Shown here: one piece after another, positions 9,139 through 16,710 of the stretch
How the letters are laid out: the number at the start of each line of letters is the position of its first letter
Numbering within the stretch: the first letter of the stretch is position 1
Source: Duganella sp. CF517
GTDB lineage: Bacteria; Pseudomonadota; Gammaproteobacteria; Burkholderiales; Burkholderiaceae_D
Direction: 5' to 3'
Assembly (NCBI RefSeq): GCF_900110275.1
Contig: NZ_FODC01000003.1
Span: 434,001 to 498,000 of the forward strand
Length of the DNA stretch: 64,000 nucleotides
Program-made: the position numbers and the translations under genes
The notes under the pieces: model-generated
The model's database searches: none
What the model was told of the DNA's origin: nothing
What the model saw: the letters and a program-made list of their open reading frames with translations, nothing else

Positions 9139-10529
9139 CCTCGCCGACCGAAGCCACCATCGTCCTCGATATCGGCAAAACCAACGTCAAGCTGGTGCTG
9201 ATCGATGCCAACTGCGCGGTCGTGGCGGAGCGCCGCAGTCCGAATACGGTACGCGATCGGGCGCCTTACCCGCACCACGACACGGAGCGCATCTGGAACT
9301 GGATGCTCGAAGGGCTGCGGCAGTTCTCGGCGCTGGCGCATGTCGGCGCCATCGTCAGCGTGACGCACGGCGCCACGGCGGCGCTGGTCGACGACGAGGG
9401 ACTGGTGCTGCCGGTGCTCGACTACGAGTTCGAGATGCCGGCCGGGCAAGGAGCGCACTACGCCGGCCAGCGGCCGCCCTACTCCGCGACTTACTCGCCA
9501 CAGCTGCCGGCGGGACTCAATCTCGGCAGGCAGCTGGCGTGGCAGGCGCAGGCCTTTCCCGCCGAGTTCCGCCGCGCGCGCCATATCCTCATGTATCCGC
9601 AATATTGGGCTTGGCGTTTGAGCGGCATCGCGGCCAGCGAAGTGACTTCGCTGGGCTGCCACACGGACCTGTGGCAACCGGCACGCCAGCAGTATTCATC
9701 GCTGGTCGAGCGCATGGGATGGAACGGCATGTTCCCGCCGCTGCAGCCGGCGTGGGCGCCGCTTGGGTTGCTGAAGGTGGAGCTGGCGCGGCTAACGGGC
9801 TTGCCGCCCGAGTGCAAGGTCTTGTGCGGTATCCACGACAGCAACGCATCGCTGCTGCGCCATTTTGCGCGTGCGGATGGCGGAAAAGGCGATACGCCGG
9901 CGGTGCTATCCACCGGAACATGGGTGATCGCCGCCGCGCCGGGCAAGCCGCTGGCGGGGTTGCGCGAGGAGGCCGACATGCTCGCCAACAGCAATGCGTT
10001 TGGCCAGGCGGTGGCGTGCATCCGCTTCATGGGTGGGCGGGAGTTCGGCGAGTTGGCGGGGGTGGAGCCGCAGGTTTGCGGCGTCGAGGATTTACGCTTG
10101 CTGGTCGCGCGCGGGACGATGGCGCTGCCCTGCTACTCGCAGGCCGGCGGTCCGTTCGCCGGGCGGGCCGGGGCGATCGTCGGGATCGCGCCGCAGGACA
10201 ACAGGCAGCGTTACGCGCTCGCCACGCTGTATTGTGTTTTGATGAGCGATTACTGTCTGGAGCAGTTGGGGGCCGACGGCGCGGTGGTGGTCGAGGGTAG
10301 CTACACGGGCAATCCGTGGTTCGCGCCGTTGCTGGCGGCACTGCGTCCGCGGCAGCAGATCAGCAGCACGGACGATGCCAGCGGCACCGCGTGCGGCGGC
10401 TGGATGCTGCACCATTGGGGCAACGCGCCGGCGGTGCGCGCCGCAACGGCGGCGCCGCTGGCGATAGACGGCTGGGATGAATACAGACAGCGCTGGTTGT
10501 CGCTCGTGGAGGCACATAGGGCGGATTAG
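9135..10529 (+). CDS. rhaK: rhamnulokinase (FGGY sugar kinase)
   Basis: A 464-residue FGGY-family kinase that phosphorylates L-rhamnulose to the 1-phosphate used by the aldolase. The N-terminal ATPase-fold motif VLDIGKTNVKLVLID and the phosphate-2 region VLSTGTWVIAAAPG are clear, and GSYTGNPWFAPLLAALRP marks the C-terminal adenosine side. It ends the rhaRSTPQK operon with an ATGA overlap to rhaQ. In Rhizobium leguminosarum the homologous kinase is also needed for transport by this importer. No rhaU/rhaM mutarotase gene, usually beside rhaK in that species, is present here. Confidence 0.9.
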   Translation: MTSPTEATIVLDIGKTNVKLVLIDANCAVVAERRSPNTVRDRAPYPHHDTERIWNWMLEGLRQFSALAHVGAIVSVTHGATAALVDDEGLVLPVLDYEFEMPAGQGAHYAGQRPPYSATYSPQLPAGLNLGRQLAWQAQAFPAEFRRARHILMYPQYWAWRLSGIAASEVTSLGCHTDLWQPARQQYSSLVERMGWNGMFPPLQPAWAPLGLLKVELARLTGLPPECKVLCGIHDSNASLLRHFARADGGKGDTPAVLSTGTWVIAAAPGKPLAGLREEADMLANSNAFGQAVACIRFMGGREFGELAGVEPQVCGVEDLRLLVARGTMALPCYSQAGGPFAGRAGAIVGIAPQDNRQRYALATLYCVLMSDYCLEQLGADGAVVVEGSYTGNPWFAPLLAALRPRQQISSTDDASGTACGGWMLHHWGNAPAVRAATAAPLAIDGWDEYRQRWLSLVEAHRAD

Positions 10530-10561
10530 CGCGCGTAATTTGGCCATGCGAGCCTCTTCGG

Positions 10562-11587
10562 TCAATCACGCACCGGCTGCCCGAAATCCGGCGTGCCGTC
10601 GGCGTTCCAGCGCAGTACTTGCGCGCGCGTGTGGCGGTTTTGGTCCTTCAGCGGATCGCCGACGATGTCGCGATAATTGCGCGCGTGGTAGACCAGTATG
10701 TCCGTCTTGCCGTCCGGAGTGGTCGTGAACCAGTTGTGCCCCGGCCCATATTGTCCATTCGGCTCGCTGCTGACAAACACCGGCTTCGACGATTTGCTCC
10801 ACGTGGAAGACTTCAGCAAATCCCCTCGCGCCGGCGCCGTCAACAAGCCCAAAGCGTAATTGGCATCCGTCGCGCTGGCCGAATAGCTGACAAAGACCCT
10901 GCCATTCTTCACCAGCGCCGCCGGCGCCTCGTTGACCGCGTGCTTGACCTTCTCCCAGTCGTACTCCGGCTTCGTCAGCATCACCGCGGGCCCCTTGATC
11001 GACGAAGGCGTATCCATGGCGGCGATGTAGATATTGGTGGCGTGCGTGGTCGATTCCGGGGCGACCTGCGTCCATAGCAGATACCGCCTGCCTTCCAGCG
11101 CGAAGGTGGTGGCGTCCAGCGAGAACGACTCCCAACCCGTCTTGAGCTGCCCCAGTTCCTTCCATTCACCTTCCAGCGGATTCGGCGAGCAGTTTTCCAG
11201 CACGTAGAGACGAATCTCCCAGATCTTGTCGGAGCTGCCGGCGGTGAAGTAAATGTACCATTTGCCGTCGATGTGATGCATCTCCGGCGCCCAGATGTGC
11301 GCGCCCATGATGCCGCTGGCATGCTTGCGCCAAACCACCTTGGCCTCGGCCGTCCCCAGGTCGTTGAGCGATTTGGCGCGCCGCAGTTCGATGCGGTCGT
11401 ACTCCGGCACCGTCGCAGTGAAGTAGTAATAGCCGTCGCTGTGCAGCGAGACCTGGGGGTCGGCCCGCTGTTTGACCAGCGGGTTGTTGAATACCGGTTC
11501 CGCCGCCGATGCGGCAAGCGCAAACGAAAAAACAGCGGCCATGCAGGCCGCCGTTTTCAGTCCGCGCGCAATGAACGCCTGCGCCAT
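10562..11587 (-). CDS. glycoside hydrolase family 43, secreted (arabinofuranosidase/xylosidase-like)
   Basis: A 341-residue enzyme with a signal peptide (MAQAFIARGLKTAACMAAVFSF..., cleavage near ASAAEP). The five-bladed propeller family 43 catalytic trio is visible: the general base Asp in RADPQVS, the middle Asp in SLDATTF and the acid Glu in VNEAPAAL. Relatives remove arabinose or xylose from plant polysaccharide side chains. It follows the TonB receptor by eight bases on the same strand, so substrate cleavage and outer-membrane uptake are probably coupled. Its end converges with rhaK. The exact substrate cannot be read from the sequence; the rhamnose genes nearby suggest pectic material. 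Confidence 0.85.
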   Translation of the reverse strand: MAQAFIARGLKTAACMAAVFSFALAASAAEPVFNNPLVKQRADPQVSLHSDGYYYFTATVPEYDRIELRRAKSLNDLGTAEAKVVWRKHASGIMGAHIWAPEMHHIDGKWYIYFTAGSSDKIWEIRLYVLENCSPNPLEGEWKELGQLKTGWESFSLDATTFALEGRRYLLWTQVAPESTTHATNIYIAAMDTPSSIKGPAVMLTKPEYDWEKVKHAVNEAPAALVKNGRVFVSYSASATDANYALGLLTAPARGDLLKSSTWSKSSKPVFVSSEPNGQYGPGHNWFTTTPDGKTDILVYHARNYRDIVGDPLKDQNRHTRAQVLRWNADGTPDFGQPVRD

Positions 11588-11595
11588 GGATGCCC

Positions 11596-14500
11596 TTAGT
11601 TTTTAAACGATACACTCACGAAGTAACGCCGCCCGGACCATGCCAATTCGTTCACGCGGAACGTATCGCCGGCGTCGGTGGTCTGCGCCTGGTCCGTCAG
11701 GTTCTTGCCTTCGATCGAGAAGGTGATGTTGTCATTGTAGCGATATTGGAACTTGGCGTCGAGGAAGCCGGTCTTCTCCTGGAAGTTCGGATTGCCCGAG
11801 ACGTCGTTGCTGCCGGTGTAGAAGCGGTCGCGGTAGTTGTAGGCCAGACGGGCGTTGACCTTGCCCAGGTCATACCACAGCGCCAGGTTGTAGCTGTTTT
11901 TCGACAGCCCGGCATACGGCAGCACCGTGCCGTCCAGGATGTTCAGGCGCTCGGTCCCCGCCGCATACTTGTACGTCATGCGGGTGTAATTGGCGTCGCC
12001 GCCGAAGCCACCCAGCCAGCCAGGCAGGAAGGTGAAGGCGGTGCGCGCCGTCAGTTCGATACCCTTGGTGGTGGCGCCCTTGCCGTTGATCGCCTGCGTG
12101 ACGTCGAACCGTTCACCGTTCTTGAACAGGTCGACGCCTTTGACGATCTGCTTCTCCAGGATGTAGCTGTCGATATCCTTCTTGAACAAGCCAACGCTCA
12201 CCTGGCTGTCGGCGCTTGGATAATACTCGAAGCTCAAATCCGTGTTCCTGGCGCGGAATGGCTTGAGATCCGGATTGCCGGCCGTGCAATCGTCGTCGCC
12301 GTCGCCGCCGAACACCGCCAGGCCGCTGTTACGGATGCAGCGGGCATTGGGCACCAGCAGGTCGACGCTCGGGCGCGACATCACCTTGGACAGGCCGAAT
12401 CGCACCATGAACTTGTCCGGCACCACCCAGCCCATGACGTTCAGGCTAGGCAGGTAGTCGTGGTAGGTATTTTCGACCGACGCGATGCTGGTGCCGAACA
12501 GGTAGTCCGAATAGCCGCTTCCGCTGCTTGGGTTGGCCATGCGCACGCCGTACGTCTGCGAGCCGGTGGACTTGTCGCGCGTGCCGGTATAGCGCACGCC
12601 GACGTTACCCCAAATCTGGTGCTCATACAGTTCGGTATCGAAGTCGACGCGCATATAGGCCGACTTGATGCGCTCTTCGACCCGGTAGACCGGCACTTGC
12701 GGGTGCATGGCGCCATCGGTGCCCAAGCCATTGTAAATGGCATCGAAGTTGAATTGGGAGGGATTGAAAAATTGCGCCGCTTGGCTATACACCGGCGCAA
12801 GCCAATCGCTCGGGATGTTGTTGACCTTATCGTAGCCGGCGAAGAACGTGCCCGGCGAGCGACCGCGCACCGCGTCGACCAGCTGCGCCATCTGGGCGGC
12901 GCTGAGATAGCCGCTCGAGGCGGCCGGGCTGATGGGACTGACCGCATCCGGCGCGCGAATCACGCCGGTCTTGTTGTTCGGATCATAGGTGAGGGTCTGG
13001 TTGGCGTTGGCCCCGCCGACGTTGATGTCATCCGCCGTGCTGACAAGGTCCGCGCCGCTACTGAGCTTATACGGGTCGCCTTTGTACTGCTGCGCCGATG
13101 CCTTGCGCGCCTGGACGCCGAACCAGACCTTGCTGAAGAAAGGCGTCGACAGCCGGTACTTGAAATCGAGCTTGGCCTGGTCTTCGTCGTTCTTCGTTTC
13201 GTAGGGCCGGTACTGCAGCTCGGCGCGCACATAGGAACTGCTGTCGTCCGGCGAGTACCCTTGCGGGAAGGTGAAGTGCGGCGTGCCCTGTTTGTCGAGC
13301 GAGACCTTCAGGCCTGGCGCGTTCTGGGTCAACACGATGCTGTTGGTCTCGTTGTGGTAGTTCGAGCGCGAGGTGCCGCCCAAGCCCTCGACCTCCAACG
13401 GTCCGTTCTTGTAGGTGAAGCCGGTGCTGACGTAGCGCGAATCGATCTTCAGGTCGAAGTCGCGCGCCGAGGTGCTGAAGGCGCCCTGGGCGCCGACGCC
13501 CGCCACGTAGTTGCAGTTGCCGACGGTGTAGTCGGTGACATAGTGGTTGGTGACGGTCATCCCCGCCGGCGTGGAGGTGGTCGGCGCGGCGACGCAGCTT
13601 CCCCCGGTGGGCACGCCGGCGGCGCTGTAGATTGGCGCGACGCCGGCGTTGGCGAGGCGGGTGACCGCGCCGAACTCGGTGCCGAAATTGCGATCGTTGA
13701 GGCGCTGGTCCTGCTTGTTACCCTGGTAGCTCACATAGGCTTTCAGGTCGTTGCTGAATTTGTACTGCGCCGTCAGCTCCGCCGACGAGCGTTTGTGGTC
13801 GCGGGTCCAGATGCCGTAGCGCGGCACGCCCGGCGAATAGTCGTACCATTGCGAGCTGCAAGCGGCGCGCTGCCCGGGCGCCAACGCCGAACAGCCGGAG
13901 GGGTCCGAAATACCGGCCGCCGCCGGATCTAGCGAGGTGACGGTCTTTTCGGGCGAAAAGTCCCAGTCGCGCAGGAAGCGCCAGCTGGTGTTGCGCGTGT
14001 AGTCGTTGCGGGTGCGGACGTCGTCGTAGACCACGTTGGCCATCACCCCGAGGCGGCCGTCGAGGAACTGGTCGGCGATCAGCAGGCTGGCGCGCGGCTG
14101 CACGCCGCCACGGCTCGACGCCTGTTCGCCCGAGAGCGTGCCGGCCATCGTGAACTTCTTGAAGTCGAGCGGCTTGCGCGTGGTGATCACCACCGTGCCG
14201 CCAACGCCACCCTCGGTCAGGTCGGCAGTGCTGCCCTTGTACACGTCGATCGAGGAAATCAGCTCCGAGGCCAGCTCGCGCAGCTCGGCGCCGCGGCCGG
14301 CGCCGCCATTGGTGCCCAGCACCGACATGCCGTTGACCTCGACCCGGTTCAGATTGGGCTCGACGCCGCGGATGGAAATCTGCGAACCCTCGCCGAAATC
14401 GCGCGTGAGCTGGACGCCGGTGATGCGCGACAGCGCCTCGCCGACGTTTTTGTCCGGGAACTGGTTGATGTCCTCGGCCACCAGCGAATCGGAGACGGTG

Positions 14501-14772
14501 GAGTTGCGGATCTTGCGGTCGATCGCCGACGCCACCGATTTGCGGGTGCCGACCACGGTGACGACGGCCGGCGCGGCGTCGTCCGTCGCGCGCGGCACGC
14601 TGGCCGGCCGGGGGCTGGACGCCGCCTCGGTCGATTGCGCCATCGCGGCGTGACTGGCCAGGAAGGAGGCGACCGCCGACGCCACGGCCGCTACGATGAC
14701 ACGCTGGGTGTAGCGGGTGCGGCTGCCGGCCTGCTTCGGATGCTTACCAGTCCTGTTCATTGCTATGTTCAT
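11596..14772 (-). CDS. TonB-dependent receptor, carbohydrate type
   Basis: A 1058-residue outer-membrane receptor of the Xanthomonas/Caulobacter-type family (TIGR01782-like) that imports sugars rather than iron. The start at 14772 has GGGAG six bases upstream. A long N-terminal signal region runs to about residue 45 (ASHAAMAQ). A linker and a TonB-box-like VVTVVGTRKSVASAI come next, then the plug (EDINQFPDKNVGEALSRITG, SIRGVEPNLNRVEVNGM), and a large beta barrel that ends in aromatic VSFKN. The open frame extends upstream to 14865, but without a ribosome site. It is the promoter-proximal partner of the GH43 gene. Confidence 0.9.
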   Translation of the reverse strand: MNIAMNRTGKHPKQAGSRTRYTQRVIVAAVASAVASFLASHAAMAQSTEAASSPRPASVPRATDDAAPAVVTVVGTRKSVASAIDRKIRNSTVSDSLVAEDINQFPDKNVGEALSRITGVQLTRDFGEGSQISIRGVEPNLNRVEVNGMSVLGTNGGAGRGAELRELASELISSIDVYKGSTADLTEGGVGGTVVITTRKPLDFKKFTMAGTLSGEQASSRGGVQPRASLLIADQFLDGRLGVMANVVYDDVRTRNDYTRNTSWRFLRDWDFSPEKTVTSLDPAAAGISDPSGCSALAPGQRAACSSQWYDYSPGVPRYGIWTRDHKRSSAELTAQYKFSNDLKAYVSYQGNKQDQRLNDRNFGTEFGAVTRLANAGVAPIYSAAGVPTGGSCVAAPTTSTPAGMTVTNHYVTDYTVGNCNYVAGVGAQGAFSTSARDFDLKIDSRYVSTGFTYKNGPLEVEGLGGTSRSNYHNETNSIVLTQNAPGLKVSLDKQGTPHFTFPQGYSPDDSSSYVRAELQYRPYETKNDEDQAKLDFKYRLSTPFFSKVWFGVQARKASAQQYKGDPYKLSSGADLVSTADDINVGGANANQTLTYDPNNKTGVIRAPDAVSPISPAASSGYLSAAQMAQLVDAVRGRSPGTFFAGYDKVNNIPSDWLAPVYSQAAQFFNPSQFNFDAIYNGLGTDGAMHPQVPVYRVEERIKSAYMRVDFDTELYEHQIWGNVGVRYTGTRDKSTGSQTYGVRMANPSSGSGYSDYLFGTSIASVENTYHDYLPSLNVMGWVVPDKFMVRFGLSKVMSRPSVDLLVPNARCIRNSGLAVFGGDGDDDCTAGNPDLKPFRARNTDLSFEYYPSADSQVSVGLFKKDIDSYILEKQIVKGVDLFKNGERFDVTQAINGKGATTKGIELTARTAFTFLPGWLGGFGGDANYTRMTYKYAAGTERLNILDGTVLPYAGLSKNSYNLALWYDLGKVNARLAYNYRDRFYTGSNDVSGNPNFQEKTGFLDAKFQYRYNDNITFSIEGKNLTDQAQTTDAGDTFRVNELAWSGRRYFVSVSFKN

Positions 14773-14948
14773 TTTTGTCTCCCGTCTTCTCGGCCGGGTG
14801 TCCGGCCGGTGTTTTATGATCAGCTTGTGAGCGCATTCTAGTAGTCGCTTGCGCATAAAAATCATCGCCCGCTCAAAGAATCACAATGATGATCACCAAC
14901 CGCTCTCCCTTTAGAATCTGGCGCTGCAGCATTTAACCGCGCTACACT

Positions 14949-16628
14949 GTGACCATGACGACCTACGACACCTTCAAATCCCGCACCGGCCAGGCGCTCC
15001 CCACACTCGAAGCGTCCGAAATCCGGCGCGTCGAACGATTCGGCGCGCGCGCCTGCTACCGTGACGGCGAGATGCTGGTCGAGGCGGGCCGCAGCATCTT
15101 CGGCATGATCGTTCTGCTCAGCGGGAAAATCCGCGTCAGCCGCTATGACGGACTGGGAAACACCTCGGTGATCACCGAACATCTGCCGGGCGAATTCGCC
15201 GGCGAAATGAGCCAGATCTCCAACGCGCCGTCGCTGGTCAACTGTCACGCGATCGGCGCCGTCGAAGTGCTGATACTGACCCCGCAATCGCTGCGCGCGC
15301 TGCTGGTGGCGGAAGCGGAGCTGGGCGAGAAAATCGTGCGCGCCTTCATATTGCGGCGCGTCGAACTAATGGAAAACGGCGCCAGCGGCGTGGTGCTGAT
15401 TGCAACACCGGGCCATCCGCGCGTGCACGCGCTGCAGGGCTGGTTGAACAGCAATGGACTTCCCAACATGGTGCTCGACCCGCAGGCCGACGAGCAGGCG
15501 CGCGCGCTGTGCGAACGTTATCGTCCGCTGCCCGGCGACATGCCGCTGGTGGTGTGCCCCGACGGCAGCGTGCGGAAAAATCCGTCGACGGTGGAACTTG
15601 GGCGCTGTCTGGGCACGCTGCCGGAACTGAACTCCAACCAGGTGTGGGACGTGATCGTGGTCGGCGCCGGGCCGGCCGGGCTGGCGACGGCCGTATACGC
15701 GGCCTCGGAGGGTTTGTCGGTGCTGGCGCTGGAAACGCGCGCCTATGGCGGCCAGGCGGCGGCCAGCGCCCGCATCGAGAACTACCTGGGATTCCCGACC
15801 GGGATCTCGGGCCGCGCGCTGGCCGGCCGCGCCTACGTGCAGTCGCGCAAATTCGGCGTGGAGATGGCGATCCCCGCGCCGGCCGGGCGCCTGGTGTGCG
15901 ACAACTACCCGCTGGAGGTGGAGATGTGCGGCAGCCTGCAAAGGCTGCAAGCGCGCACGGTGGTGCTGTCGTGCGGGGCGCGCTATCGGCGCCCTTCCCT
16001 GGCCAACCTGACCCAGTTCGAGGGCAAGGGCGTGTATTACTGGGCCTCGCCGCTGGAGGCCAAACTGTGCGCCAGCGAGGAGGTAATGCTGGTCGGAGGC
16101 GGCAATTCGGCCGGCCAGGCGGCGGTCTTCCTGTCCGGCTTCGCGTCCAGGGTACATCTGGTGATCCGCAGGGACAGCCTGGCATCGACGATGTCGAGCT
16201 ATCTGATCGAACGTATCGAAGCGACGCCGAACATCGTGCTGCACACGCATTCCGAAATCGTCGCGCTGGAAGGCTCCAGCGAGGACGGATTGCGGCAGGT
16301 GCGCGTGCGCGACAACCGCGATGAAGTGGAAACCGACTACGACGTGCGGCGCCTGTTCCTGTTCATCGGCGCCGATCCGAACACCGGCTGGCTGGGCGAC
16401 TGCGGCGTGGAGGTGGACGCCAAGGGCTTCATCCTGACCGGCTACGACGCCCCGGGCGGCACGCCCGAGCGCCGCCAGGCCAGCCTGGAGACCAGCGTGC
16501 CCGGCGTGTTCGCGATCGGCGACGTGCGCGCCAACTCGACCAAGCGGGTGGCCGCCGCCGTCGGCGAAGGCGCCGCCGTGGTATCGCAGATACACGCGTT
16601 CCTGGCGCGGCGCGGGCTGGCTGTCTGA
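14949..16628 (+). CDS. cNMP-binding-domain FAD-dependent oxidoreductase (thioredoxin-reductase-like, no CxxC)
   Basis: A 559-residue multidomain flavoprotein. Residues ~20-130 form a cyclic-nucleotide-binding fold (LSGKIRVSR, LPGEFAGEMSQIS). Residues ~140-215 look like a small glutaredoxin-type domain (PLVVCPDGSVRKNPS). From ~235 a thioredoxin-reductase-like part has an FAD motif VVGAGPAGLATAVYAASEG, an NADPH motif LVGGGNSAGQAA and the C-terminal GVFAIGDVRANSTKR. Where true reductases have CxxC followed by DG and the NADPH loop, this protein reads WASPLEAKLC, so the redox pair is missing. Translation may begin at GTG 14949 or ATG 14955. Its redox partner and signal ligand are unknown. Confidence 0.85.
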   Translation: MTMTTYDTFKSRTGQALPTLEASEIRRVERFGARACYRDGEMLVEAGRSIFGMIVLLSGKIRVSRYDGLGNTSVITEHLPGEFAGEMSQISNAPSLVNCHAIGAVEVLILTPQSLRALLVAEAELGEKIVRAFILRRVELMENGASGVVLIATPGHPRVHALQGWLNSNGLPNMVLDPQADEQARALCERYRPLPGDMPLVVCPDGSVRKNPSTVELGRCLGTLPELNSNQVWDVIVVGAGPAGLATAVYAASEGLSVLALETRAYGGQAAASARIENYLGFPTGISGRALAGRAYVQSRKFGVEMAIPAPAGRLVCDNYPLEVEMCGSLQRLQARTVVLSCGARYRRPSLANLTQFEGKGVYYWASPLEAKLCASEEVMLVGGGNSAGQAAVFLSGFASRVHLVIRRDSLASTMSSYLIERIEATPNIVLHTHSEIVALEGSSEDGLRQVRVRDNRDEVETDYDVRRLFLFIGADPNTGWLGDCGVEVDAKGFILTGYDAPGGTPERRQASLETSVPGVFAIGDVRANSTKRVAAAVGEGAAVVSQIHAFLARRGLAV

Positions 16629-16710
16629 CCCGCTGATGGCGACCCGCGCATAGCGCGGACGGCTGGCGCGATTGGTTGTTTTACAAACAACACCGTGCTA
16701 CAGTCAAGCC

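Noticed and set aside
11590..13932. A 780-codon plus-strand open frame opposite the TonB receptor
   Set aside because: Antisense shadow with low-complexity VQ/AR-rich sequence; the receptor on the minus strand has full-length family structure.
16640..16656. CCGCGC ATA GCGCGG hairpin after the cNMP flavoprotein gene
   Set aside because: No U-rich run follows, and such GC palindromes arise easily at this base composition.
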